The translations under genes were made by a program, and so were the position numbers. Shown here piece after piece: positions 34,621 to 46,210 of a stretch of 64,000 bases of DNA. Where the stretch lies: positions 188,700,257-188,764,256 of the forward strand of contig CM042685.1 of the NCBI GenBank assembly GCA_023614405.1, written 5' to 3'. The notes beneath the pieces were generated by a model, which saw nothing but the letters and a program-made list of their open reading frames with translations, was not told where the DNA came from and did no database searches. Numbering within the stretch: the first letter of the stretch is position 1; every line of letters starts with the position of its first letter. Source of the stretch: Avena insularis (taxonomy: Eukaryota > Streptophyta > Magnoliopsida > Poales > Poaceae).

Positions 34621-34638
34621 ATATGTATAGATGCATAC
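34621..34638 (+). repeat. LINE target-site duplication, right copy
   Basis: ATATGTATAGATGCATAC, identical to 17463-17480. Confidence 0.9.
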
Positions 34639-34754
34639 TGTATATAGAAGGTCACTATTTCTCAACCGACTTGGAGATGGTCATTTCTTGGTTGACACAA
34701 TAACCCTTAGATGAAGATCTTTCCCATTTATTTGTATTTCCAAAAGGTCGATGC

Positions 34755-35300
34755 AATAGCGCAGCTCTAGGTTTAATGATTGTGTGTTATAGATTAGATA
34801 TGTTTGTAGGAGTAGGCCTGTGTCACTTTATGGATGATGGATGGACAGGAGAGGAAGGAAGGAGAGCGACGCACCCTGGAATAAGAATGTAAAGTTGGTT
34901 TCTTGAAATAAATATTGTATTTCAGCCTTTGAATTCCCCGAGATGCCAAAAAAATGTGACATGACATATAGTATATCGAATCACGCCTATTTTTTTTTAA
35001 AAAAGGAAGAAATATTGAGAATTTTCACTACTCCCTCCGATTCAAATTAATTAACTTAGATTTTTCTAATATAATTTAGACAAATCCAAATTAATTAATT
35101 TGGATCGAAAAAAATATAATAATGGCCAATTGTGGCCTACATGGAGAAAAAGGTTTAAGGCTTCTTTCAACTTCACAACATGAACATATTCATCGGACGC
35201 GGTTTTACAATTTAATATGTTTAGACAAGAAAATTAATGCCAACTTTTGTATTATTGGTGGATAGACCGAAGGACAAGCAGTATCTTAGTCATTTTCTAA
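34755..35300 (+). repeat. Diverged duplicated segment, copy 2
   Basis: Begins CAATAGCGCAGCTCTAGGTT like 17019 and follows it with many indels. It contains a decayed Stowaway-like MITE at 35031-35112. The right boundary is gradual. Confidence 0.6.
35031..35112. mobile_element. Degenerate Stowaway-like MITE
   Basis: Left terminus CTCCCTCCGATTC preceded by TA. Internal inverted repeat TTCAAATTAATTAACTTAGA against CCAAATTAATTAATTTGGAT. The right terminus has decayed to an A-rich run. Confidence 0.45.
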
Positions 35301-35828
35301 TGGGGTATATCTTAGCACGTTTCTTAAAATTTAAAAAACAACTATCACAATAGGATGTATCTTAGATCGTGTTTTTTAGAGTGTTGTATTTAATAATTTT
35401 GTGCTCATGCATGTGTGTGATTGGACTAGTTAAGTTTTTTGCCTATGATAACATGTAAGTGGTGTATCTTAGCTACTTCCTTCTTCATGGTTTGCAGGGC
35501 GCTCTATAAAAATCGCATGGACCTAGGCGTGAACGTATTGGCTAAAAATTAGGCCTATTAATGAGCGGTTAAGACACATACATAGGTGGAAGACTGTTGT
35601 ATGCATAGGAAGTTGGGAGAAAAGCTGCAACATTAATCAATAATTAATGCTTATGCGCCTAGGAACTTTGTAGTTTTGGAAAAACCCAAATTTGATTAGG
35701 CGACCTGCAAACCGTGAAGGAGGGTGTAAGATACAATACCCTTCTCTTTTATCATTAAATAGGGTGCCACATAAACATCTTACCTAGAATAGAGCGCTAA
35801 GAATCTCTCACTGTGGAAGGCCTTAAAA
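35301..35828. other. Intergenic, AT-rich, no gene
   Basis: Contains three loosely repeated GGTGTATCTTAG or GGATGTATCTTAG-like phrases (35305-35480). No coding content is recognised. Confidence 0.35.
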
Positions 35829-36098
35829 CTGGTCATAGTGGGAGTAACATAAGTGGTAACATACATGCCATCTAGGCAAATAGTGATGTGGCAAGCAATT
35901 AATGAGGAGAGAGACAAATGGAGTACTACATAATATGTTACCATCACATCACACTTCTCAATGCAAAGTGAATCTACAAATCAATTAATGAAGCTTTTTA
36001 TGTTATCACACATATAACACTTCACATAATAGAGGTAGTAACTGAGACTAGTAATATAAGCATGTTACTAATCTAAGTTACTCCCCACTATAACCATG
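35829..36098. mobile_element. MITE with GGTCATAGTGGGAGTAAC termini
   Basis: Inverted termini GGTCATAGTGGGAGTAAC at the left and GTTACTCCCCACTATAACC at the right, about 266-270 bp apart. Non-coding. The superfamily is uncertain because no clear TSD is visible. Confidence 0.65.
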
Positions 36099-36139
36099 TC
36101 AAAATTATATTTCCACCCTTAAAATAGGTTTGTCGCTCA

Positions 36140-36290
36140 TGTGTACGTAGATGCACACTAGTACTAGAATCAAGTTAGAGGGTCACTAAATCGATGTAGA
36201 GGTAGTTATTTCTCATTCAACACCATAGCCCTTCTTAAGATATTTTTTCATTTCTTTGTATTTCTCGATGTTTAAACAGAAGTTTTCTAG
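36140..36290 (+). repeat. Third diverged piece of the duplicated flank
   Basis: Resembles 34621-34760 (AGGGTCACTAAATC against AAGGTCACTATTTC; TTTCTTTGTATTTC against TTTATTTGTATTTC). This supports an older tandem duplication of a unit of about 0.6 kb. Confidence 0.4.
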
Positions 36291-36466
36291 CGTCGATCCA
36301 AAAATAGTACTCCCTCCTTTCTATAAACAAAACATGGTTAAATATATGTGAATTCTAAAATAATCCAAAAATTCTTTGGGGACAAAGGGACTAGTTATTT
36401 CATGATCACGTAAGGGTTAGCAAAACCGATTTTGTTAATGCACAAGATATAAAAATAAATGGAAAA

Positions 36467-37732
36467 TTCAGTCCACTAATTTTTAGTCTCGCGTCGCCTC
36501 CCCTCCTGTTTTGCGTCGTCTCCCTGCGGGCAGCCGAGGCGGCTCCACCCTACTCCGCCTCCGTCTGCCCTCTCCCCCCTCCCCTGTCACCGTTGGCTGT
36601 CTCCGACGGGCAAAGCCCCGGCGGGTGCGGCGGCAACAGTATGTCTCGCGTCTGCGCGCTGAAGGGCCTCGCGGGGGTGGTTCCGTCCGTGGCGGCGCAT
36701 GCGTCTGGTGGTCGCGGCCGACGGTTGGCGTGGCGCGATGGCGACGGGTGCTGGAGGCTCGTGCGCGGGCTGCGGCGGTCACGCTGAAGATGGGCGACGA
36801 CGGATGGCGTGGGTTCCCAGTGACCGTGCTTGAAGGCCCGATCTGGGCCTCTTCGGGTTTGTTTTGGGTTTTGCGGGCCTGAAGTTGTGGCCGATGCTTG
36901 GCGGGCGGTGCGTGGTCGGTGGGCTTGTCGTGGCAGCGCGGGCTCATCCGGGGATCGATTTGGGCCGTCAGGGAGGTGTTTGGTGGCGGTGATCTTCGGC
37001 CCCTTTCACGATGGCAGCTTCCCGGGTTCGCTCTGGTTGTTTTCGGCAACTATCTCGCGGGGGCAATGATGATCCGGATAGCGGCTTTCATCACGGCGAT
37101 GGGGAGCCTAGGCGCGGTGGTGGAAGGTTTGTTTGATGATCTTCGGAAGCTTGGAGATGGAGGGGAGGTGTGGTGGTTAGTGTCGGTCCTTGTTGGGCGG
37201 GCGTGAGGTTTCGGACTCTTCGCTGGGTGAAAGCCTTGTCCTGGCGACTGGCCGGGACCGACGATGGTGACACCTGCGGGCGCCGCATCCTTCTTGAAGT
37301 CGTCGTCAAAACGGGTGTTTCTTACTCCTCCGCCCAGGCTCTCCGGGGGAAAGCCTAGATCCCTCGCGGGATCGGGTGTGGGTGGCGCTCTTGTGTCGCT
37401 TTGCCTCTTGGGGCCTTGCTTTGGACGTCCACCGGCTATGGGACATGTGGAGTGTTTTTGGTAGTTTTTCGGAGAAGGGTTCGTCTTCGGCTAGGCGGAG
37501 CACGACCCTAGGGTCGGCGTGGTAGTTGAAGCGGTAGCTTCGGTCTTTCGCCTCCGCATGTTGCGTTGAGGTGTGGTATCGACCTGGTTGGTCGTCGACC
37601 GGTGTGGAGTGCATTCTCGGGGCTGCCGTGTGGTGTTATGTTGTAATGGTTTTTTGGCCAATTTTCCTTATAAACGGGCTACCTCTTTTCTACTATATCA
37701 ATGAAAGGCAAATCTTTTGCCTCGTTTCAAAA
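36467..37732 (+). mobile_element. GC-rich retroposon, 1.27 kb, 10-bp TSD
   Basis: A sharply bounded GC-rich block in AT-rich surroundings. It ends AATGAAAGGCAAATC...CTCGTTTCAAAAA, a short A-run like those of LINE-type insertions, and is flanked by AAATGGAAAA at 36457-36466 and 37733-37742. Long open frames occur on both strands but look like by-products of GC richness (Arg and Pro rich, no family). It may be a non-autonomous or 5'-truncated LINE derivative, or a retroposed RNA. Confidence 0.55.
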
Positions 37733-37742
37733 AAATGGAAAA

Positions 37743-38193
37743 GTGAAAACTTCCACCAAAACAGGGCAAGATAAAAAAATATTCGCAAAAAGAAATTTTA
37801 AAAATATTTGCTGGAGAAACTATCATATATGTTATGATGAAATCTTACCCAAACGTTATACTCCTACAAATTTATTTATTTATTCAAAATGGAGGTAATA
37901 CTCCACCTCTGCATCAAAATGATGTACATAATCCTATTTATTTATTATTCAGTATAGCTTTATAAAGAAAATACATAGATTAACCCGAAGTCATTTCACT
38001 AATGACCACTGCCGCAACACCTACAATCTTGATACAAGGGATGACCATGTGACGGTCGTGCACTCTAACCTCATATCTATGCACATCATCACAAAACCGT
38101 ATGCCTCACCAAACCACCTGCAAGCAAGCTAGGAGCATAAACCATGCGCATGGGCTCTAGAAGTCGCCATAGACATCTTTTGTCAATCCATTT
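37743..38193. other. AT-rich intergenic sequence
   Basis: No gene or mobile element recognised between the retroposon and element A. Confidence 0.4.
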
Positions 38194-39494
38194 TTATATG
38201 TCGTAAACGTATCTATAATTTTTGATACTCCATGCTTGTTTTATATCGACTTTCTTATGTTTTGTCTACACTTTGAGGTATTTTTATACATTTTATGGAA
38301 CTAACCCATTGACAAGATGCCGCAGTGCCAGTTGCCTGTTTTCTGCTGTTTTGGGTTTCATAAAAGCTAGTAAAGTAATATTCTTGGAATTGGACGGAAC
38401 AAAAGTTAAAGTCAATATTTTACCCGACACGACACGGAGCCCGAAGGAGAGACAGAGGAGGGCACCAGGGCGGCCACATGGTGTGGGCCTCCTGGCCCTC
38501 CACCGACCTTGCCCTTTCGCCTATATATACGTCTCCCCGAGACGTAAACCCTACGCGGATCATATCTTCAAAAAAGTTCCGCAGCACCGTCGACACCGAA
38601 GAGGAGATTCGGAGGACAGAAGTCTCTGTTCCGGCACCCTGCCGGGACGGGGAATTGTCCCCGGAACCATCTCCATCGATCTCCACCACCATTTACATTG
38701 CCGTTGCTGATTACCATGATGAGGAAGGAGTAGTTCTTCCTCGAGGCTAAGGGCTCTACCGGTAGCTATGTGTTCATCTCTCTCTATGCGTGATCTTATT
38801 GTGATCATGAGCTTTGTAATCAAGTAGATCTACTCTGTTACTCAAGTGCTTTAATAAATCTCTGCTTTTCCCCACGTGTGTGAAGTTGACAGTATGCACA
38901 CCGTGTGGCACTTAGGCTAAAGATTACAGAAATACTTATCATGAGTTATATTTTGAGTTGAATGTCTTTATGAAATTGTGGTGTTTGTTGGAACCATCTA
39001 GCGCTCAAGGTGACAGTGTGGGGTTACCTAGATGGGGAATGTGAACTTTAAGGAGAGCTTTTGTAGACCTACCTGGATTGGAGTTGTCCAACCGGAGAGT
39101 AGTTCAGGGTAGCATTATGAAGAGAAGATATTTATATGAGAGTGTTCACTAGTGAAAGTATGATCCCTAGGCCTTGTTTTTAAGTATTAAAACACCGTTT
39201 ACAACTAGACCTGTTACATGTTTGCTTGCTGTCATCTTTATATCAGATTGCAATTACCACTTATAATCATCCATGTCACTTGTATTTCACTATCTCTTCG
39301 CCAAACTAGTGCACCTATATACCTGACAAGTGTATTGGGTGTGTTGGGACACAACAAACTTCTTATATCTTGATTGCAGGGTTGCTTGAAAGGGATACCT
39401 TTAATCACTTAAGGGAAACTTACTGTTGTTCTTCAAACCTCTATACTTGGAGGCCCAACACTGTCTATAAGAATAGAAGTGTACGTAGACATCA
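38194..39494 (+). repeat. Element A 5' LTR, 1301 bp
   Basis: Has the TATA box CTATATATACGTCTCC (near 38521). Compared with the 3' LTR it lacks about 40 bp near 38475 and about 40 bp near 39405, which explains the length difference. Confidence 0.88.
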
Positions 39495-39504
39495 AGCTCT
39501 TTTC

Positions 39505-39521
39505 TGGCGCCGTTGCGAGGG
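39505..39521 (+). other. Element A primer-binding site
   Basis: TGGCGCCGTTGCGAGGG resembles the complement of the plant tRNA-Asp 3' end (TGGCGCCGTTGCCGGGG), with mismatches at the distal end. Confidence 0.75.
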
Positions 39522-39615
39522 AATATAGGGCCTTAAATCTTCTTCCTCCTCATCAAGCTCTTTTCTGCAATCTTATCTTTTTGTTTCTTGTTTTTATTTT
39601 CACTAGTTAGGCTTA

Positions 39616-40634
39616 ATGGAAAACAATAACAAAATTAGAGAGATTTTTAGTATTTTTCCTGAGTTCGAACATAAATGGTCTGGAGAGAAAATTAAAAAAG
39701 CTATGAAACTTTCTTTGCATGCTAATAGCAATGTTATTAGTATGAATTTTTTGAACACCATTGTTACTAATTCTATGCAAACGTCTAAGCTTGGAAAAGC
39801 TAGTTTTTATGAAAAAGATCTTTTTAGTTCTCCAGCTTTAGGGAACAAAATTTGCTCTGATGATACTTTATCTCCCATATGTGGTAATTCTAATGATGCT
39901 TGTGATATTTTAAAGCCACATATTGAAAGTGTCCCTTTTAAAATATCTATGGAAATTTTTGAACATGTTATGAATAACTACTATTTTGGAGATGGAATTG
40001 TCCATCTTGGTGATCATTTACTCTTTATACATGAATTATACGAGTTGTTTAAGTGTGCAGGTATTTCAAGGACCAAGTTAAGAGGAAGCTATTCTCTTTA
40101 TCACTTAGGGACAAAGCAAGGGAGTGGTATAAGTCACTAGATGATCCTAATCATTTGGAATGGAAGGAACTTGGATCTCTCTTTTACTCTAAATTTTATC
40201 CTCCTCCTGAAATCCATAAAGATAGGAATTATATTTATAATTTTCACCCTCATGATGGAGAAAGTATTGCCCAAGCTTGGGGGAGATTAAAGTCAATAAT
40301 GTTCAAATGTCCCATTCATGAGCTCCCCAGTAATATTATTATTAAAAAAATTTATGCAAGGCTTTCAGGACACTACAAGGACTATCTCTAGATACCTATT
40401 TAGAGGGATCCTTCACAAGTAAGGAGGTCAAAGCTAAGTGGGATATTCTTGAAACAATTCAAAGCAATACCAAGATTGGGATAACAACGAAGGTAAAGAA
40501 CCAGGTATAAACTATAAGTATGATTGCATTAAGTCTTTCGCTAAAACTGCTGATTTTCAAGAGCTTAGTGCTAAATTTGGTCTTGATACTCAAATTCTTG
40601 TTGATTGTTGTAGATCCTTTGCTTCTCATATTAA
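39616..40634 (+). pseudogene. Element A gag
   Basis: Starts at ATG 39616 (MENNNKIREIFSIFPEFEHK). The conserved gypsy Gag core is in another frame from about 40070 (FSLSLRDKAREWYKSL, SKFYPPPEIHKDRNYIYNF, ESIAQAWGRLKS), so a one-base change near 40070 has shifted it. A stop at 40389-40391 follows, and the remainder (SFTSKEVKAKWDILETIQSN) is again displaced. It would form the particle shell. It is cut by the solo LTR at 40635 and resumes at 42313 (INAPKKWD). Confidence 0.85.
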
Positions 40635-42312
40635 TGAAGGGAATATGCCAGAGAGGCAATAATAAAGTGGTTATTATCTTATTCCTTATTTATGATAAAT
40701 GTTTATTTTGCATGCTATAATTGTGTTAATACGGAAACGTTAATACATGTGTGTTTAATAAACAAAAAAGGAAGTTCCTAGTTATGCCTCTCTTATAAAG
40801 TTGCTCGTTGATTTACAAGATGATCAAAGGTTTCCTGATCATGGACATTGGATGTTGTTAATAACGAGGTCACAACATTATTGGAATGGTGTGATGAACA
40901 TTCATCCGAAGTATAGCATTACGATCAAGGTCATTGTGTTTATATTGCTATAACATCATACAAAGTAATCTTAGTCCTTAGACCATGAGATCGTGTCAAT
41001 CACTAACACCGGAAGAGTATCTTGATAACATCAAACGCCACACTGTAACAGGGTGACTATAAAGTTGGGTTCAGTGCTATGAAGGTGTTATGTTGAGGCT
41101 CATGGATCAAGAGTGGAATTTGTCCATCGCGATGACGGATAGATATACTCCAGGTCCTCTCGGTGATATCACATTAGTTAACTTGCAAGCAAGTGATTTT
41201 ATCACTAGAATGTTGTATCACGGGAACAAGAAAAGAGTACATGTCGGTAACGAGATCAAACTAGGTATGAAGATACCGATGATCAAATCTCGGACATGTA
41301 ATATATCGCGAGACAAAGGGATTGAGTTACATGCGTATAAGGTTCACACGATCACAGAAGTCATCGTTGAATGTGTGGGAGTTAGTACGGATCTCCAAGT
41401 CCCGCTGCTAATTATTAATCGGAGAGGGTCTCAATCATGTCTACATTATTTGCGAACCATATGGTGACACAATTAAGGGATACCGACACCATTTGGAGCA
41501 AATAATATGCCAGAGAAAGAAAAAAGGAAAGCGCAAGAATTTATTTCACTAGACACCAAAACTGTTTCGGTTGAAATTGCTGAAACTGGTTCTGCATGTG
41601 AAATTGAAATGTTGTAAGGGGTTTTATGTGAATGTTTGTTAATTCAAGTAATTAACAAAATTATGAATAAATAAATAAAAGAGTTTTATTTAATGAGAGA
41701 TTGCATTAAATTTGGTGGAAATTTAATGGAGGTGAGTGGAATTTTGAGTGGGTGGCTATTTATGTGAGTGGGAGCTCCACCCACATGAATGTGGAAGAGG
41801 TGGGGGCACCTCCATGGCTGCCACACCATGGGAGGGGGCTGCCCCCTCTCCCTATAAAAGGCACCCCACTCCCTCCTCTCATCACACACCTCCTCATGAA
41901 GGATCGCTCTCCCCCCTTTAGAATTTCCCCATGGTCTCGGATCAGCGAGATACATGTTCCTGGTGGATTTTTCTGGAAGGATTTGTTGCTTCCGCTGCTT
42001 CCCTGGAGCGAGGGTGCGGAGGTTGTCTAGGTACCCAGACGTGTGTGAGATCACGGATGCACCACTGCTTTGCGATGCTAGACTTGATGGTGCTGGACCG
42101 GCTAGATCAGATGGACTTCATCATGATATTGAGATTAGCAAGCGTTCGACTACATCATCCACGAGTACAACCTCGTTAACGCTATTCGGTCTTCGAGGGT
42201 ATGTATTATATGGATGTATATCCACCCTTTTCTTGTATCTAGTAGATAGACCTTGGTACTTAGTTATTCCCATCGTAGGAAATTTTTTGTTTTCTATGCT
42301 GCGAACCCTTCA
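40635..42312 (+). mobile_element. Solo LTR, copia C-related, in element A gag
   Basis: 1678 bp with perfect 7-bp inverted ends TGAAGGG and CCCTTCA, and the 5-bp TSD ATTAA (40630-40634 and 42313-42317). It is related to the copia C LTRs (GAGGCAATAATAAAG near the start, TTCTATGCTGCGAACCCTTC at the end), in the plus orientation. It contains a TATA box CCTATAAAAGG (41851-41861). No internal region remains, as after recombination between two LTRs. Confidence 0.9.
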
Positions 42313-43834
42313 ATTAATGCTCCTAAAAAATGGGACATGTATCATTAACCTTTTAAAGACACTTGCATGAAAAATTAAATTGTTATTAATGATTGCAATA
42401 AACATGCTCAAACTTCTGAAAGTACTATTTCTTATAAGAATTTTAATTTTTGTGGAATACATAGACCTTGTGAAAAGAATCAAATCAAAGAAGAATATTG
42501 TATCACCCACTGGAACGAAAAAACTAGAACGTGGTATAAGGCTCTAAATGATCTTGGTAAAAAAGTTTGTGCCCTATATCCTTTTACAATGCTCAGGCCA
42601 TAATAATGACCTTTCTAATCCAATGAGTACTGCAAGTTTGTATTGTGATAACGTGATCACTTATAATAAACATGATGAACTTACATTATTTTTGGGATGT
42701 GAAGAGTTATCAAGAAAAACTTCTTTGGTAAACATGAGTGCTTTTGATATGAATAGTGTCCTGCATGGTTGTCATCTTTATTGTGTTTATAATTGCCACT
42801 CAAATACTTACATACAAAATCTTATAAAAGATGATATTTTACCAAAATATGACAGGACTGATATGTGTTTTATTCTTATTAATGAAGAGGAGGAATCCTC
42901 CAAAGTTTCTTCTATTGTTTCTAATAATAAACCAGGGTAGGTGGAGAAGCTTCCTTTCAAGCCTCTCCCTCCTAAAGAGTAGAAGAAGAAGAAGAAGAGG
43001 AGGAGTAAAACGAGAGAGGAAACGGTATCTTCCTCTAAGCATATTGCTCCTATCATAGTTTTTGCTGACGAGTCTGAACTAGATGATGTTCCTATGCCTG
43101 TTACCTATAGTAGTGATCATGATTGGGAAAATCACACTTCTTTTGAAATTGAAAATATCTTTGGTACCAATTCTGAAAATAATGATATTAATAATTGTTG
43201 TACTATTAGTACTATCCATATTCCTTCCAATGATGATATGTTTACAAATGAACACACCGTGGAAGATAACTATTCTATTGCCTATGATGATACTATACCT
43301 CCAATGTATGATGATTACAATGATGAATATGATATTTTCAGTCCACCTACTATTGAGGAGAAAATTAATTATGATTACAATATGCCTCCTATATTTGATG
43401 ATTATGGTAATGAGAATAATAATGACAGCTATTTTGTTGAATTTGCTCCCACTACAATTATTAAGAATGACTATGCTTATGTGGAGAGTAATTATTATTA
43501 TATGCATGTGGCTCATGATAAGAATGTTTTATGTGATAGTTATATTGTTAATTTTATTGATGATGCTACTGAAAGCTATTATGAGAGAGTGAAACATGGT
43601 TTTATGTATCTCAACAATATTAAGTTTCCCCTCTTTATGTTGAAATTTTTGAAGTTGCACTTGTTTTGCTTTCCTATGCTTGTTGCTTTGTGCTTTCATG
43701 ACTTGTTTCTTTACAAGATTCCTATGCATAGGAAGTGGGTTAGAATTAAATGTGTTTTTAATTTGCTTCTTGATGCTCTCTTTTACTTCAATTCATATTT
43801 CTTATGTGAGCATCATCGAAATTATCATGCCTAA
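42313..43834 (+). pseudogene. Element A acidic ORF with hydrophobic tail
   Basis: Function unknown. After the resumed gag end, a frame at 42548-42940 stops and continues, after further stops near 42980, as 43094-43834 (246 codons). The protein is rich in Asp, Glu, Asn and Tyr (IENIFGTNSENND, DDYNDEYDIF). It ends in a strongly hydrophobic stretch (about residues 180-235: FMLKFLKLHLFCFPMLVALC, then VFNLLLDALFYFNSYFLC), suggesting one or two membrane segments. It stands where protease and pol would be in a complete gypsy element. It could be a Gag extension or an envelope-like protein. Neither is shown by homology. Confidence 0.6.
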
Positions 43835-46210
43835 CTTAGAAGCGTTAAATAAAAGTACTAATTGGGAGATAACCCAAATTTCGTTAGGTTTTTATTTTGT
43901 TGAGTCTTGGAAGTTACTACTTCTATAATAACCTCTCCTTATCCTTTTTGTTTGGTTTTTGTGCCAAGAATAGCCTCTAATGAGAGAGAAGTTAGATTTG
44001 GGGAAGGTGCTGTCCCGAAACAGATTTTTGTGCTTCACTGTAAAAATTTGAGAAAAATCCCTGTACGTCGGATGGAGCTGCAATTTTCTAATAATATGCC
44101 CCAGGTTATTATCTAACTTATATTATTTCAACACTTTTACATTTGAGCAACATAAGGTCTTCGACAAAATCGGTTTTTACCTGCTGGTATGTTTTGACAG
44201 ATTTCTGCCATTATTTTCATTTGCCTCTTAATCGGTTTATTTTTGAGTTCTCCTTGATTACTTGAGCTTTTAAGAGGAATTGATACATTATCTTGTATTC
44301 TAATGAAATTTATACTTGTGTTGAAACTAAACCCAAAGGCCTATTATCTTGAATACACTAATGTTGCTAATGAAGATTGTGTGAAGTTTTGTATGAAGGA
44401 AATTTCAAGTGTAGGGGAAGAATGATGTGATGAGATGAAGAATGGACAAAAGCTCAAGATTGGGGATGCCACCCCGTGTCAGCCAAATAAATATTCAAGA
44501 GGTACAATTGTCAAAGCTTGGGGATGCCCAAGGCATCCCCTTCTTCATCAATAAAAATCTCAGGTTTTCTTTCAAAACATTTTATTTTTATTGCTTCATG
44601 CAATTTTGTGTTGTTCTTGGAGCATCTTTGTTTTTGTTTTTAGTTTTCTTTTGCTTGTTTGCTGCAATAAGTTGGTTGTATCCCAACACACTTCTTTTGG
44701 AGAGAGAGGCACTCTGTTTTCATTGCCTAGAACACTCTAGTTTTCATTCTTATTGTTTTGTGAGTGTTCTCTTTTGCTAGCAGTGTGTTTAGCCTTACTT
44801 TTCTTCTGCTATTTGCTTAAAAATTTTTAGTTTTCTTCGTGGATTTGTGAGACAAGATCACTGGTCTTTATTGATTATTATCTTTGTGAGTTGTTTCAAA
44901 TAAGTCGATTGGTGTTGGAAAGTAGTAGGAAGCTTCACGCTTAAGTGGTACAAAAAGGAGCTTGTTTTGACTGTGGCTTAGACTTTATCATGACATGCTA
45001 GATGTTGATTTGACCTTATGCTTAGTTATTATTGCTGTAGCATGACTTGTTCCAAATAATTGAGATTTCTTAATGTGCCTTGAAAGAATCATGCGTTGTT
45101 TTAGCATACAAAAGCATAATATTGTGGTATTCTCCTTTGATGTTTTGTTTGGGTTGACTTGGCACATGATCACAACATGTTATGACTATGAACCAGTCAC
45201 CTTAGCCTCTATGATCATTTAGTTTTTGACTTGTGATACCACTTTATGCTTTGATTGATAATGTTTTGTCGCTCTGCATGATTATGGCCATTATTTCTCT
45301 CTTAGTTGGTCGCTCCTAGTCTTTTGCTAGCCTCCACTTGTATTGAGTAATATCTACTCATGCATCCAACTCCCAAGAAACCAAGTTATTCCTAAGAGTC
45401 CACTATAAATTCCTATGCATGGTGTGTTACACCATTCCAAGTATATTCATGTTTTTATCTATCTTCCAAATTAAAATTGTTATGAGAAAATTAGTGATTA
45501 AAGCTCTCACAAACTTGATGGGACACATTATTTTCTTGCACCTAATAAGCTTGAACAATTGTGTCATCTATGTTATATATGCTTGCACTTATAAGTTGGG
45601 AATTATCATAACCATGCTGTCATGGGAAACGCTTTCAACACTTGTACATATTATCCAGTTGATATCATGATATTTTGTTTATGGATGTCGGCGATGTGAA
45701 ATAAAAGGGGAGCTTGTAAGTTCATGGAGTATTATATATGTGTTAGAGAAATGCCTAGGCGGCTAGCCTAAGCCATGCCTAATCATGGTGAAAACTTGCA
45801 TCATAACCATAGTGAGCAATCTATGAAGCATCTTCAGAAAAAATATAGAAAAAGAGAAAAGAAAAGAAAAACACCATGCTAATGGTAAATAAAAAGATTG
45901 CTGAGATGCTCACTGTCTGTTGCCTTGTCATTTTGATATGGGATAGATCCTGTGTCATGGGTCAAGGGGTACCTCGTTGGCGGTTCTCTATGATACACAT
46001 ATACTTACAATGACAAGAACTTGCTTGTGACTAAAGTTGAGTAGCATGAGGAACGACCCTCGTACTCAAGGGACATGAGATTGATAACTTATGATTTGTC
46101 AAGAATATATTCCATATTTGTTTCACTTTAACCTTAATCACTTCAAGATGCTTATGATAGGGGCAATGAGAGATGAAAGATAATAAGTACCATAATTTTT
46201 GGAAGCTCTT
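43835..46210 (+). other. Element A 3' untranslated region, first part
   Basis: No gene. It contains the hairpin GGGGATGCC-CAA-GGCATCCCC (44520-44540). From about 45150 it carries a region shared with B2 (54530-55560) and, reversed, with the element at the right edge. It is interrupted by B2 at 46211 and resumes at 57169. Confidence 0.75.
46206..46210 (+). repeat. B2 target-site duplication, left copy
   Basis: CTCTT here and at 57164-57168. Confidence 0.9.

Noticed and set aside
36483..37614. Long Arg/Pro-rich ORFs on both strands
   Set aside because: They overlap one another in a GC-rich retroposon and have no domain. Open frames are expected by composition.
42808..43592. Ile/Met- and Phe/Leu-rich ORFs on both strands over the element A acidic ORF
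   Set aside because: They are out-of-frame shadows of the Asp/Asn/Tyr codon-rich frame at 43094-43834.
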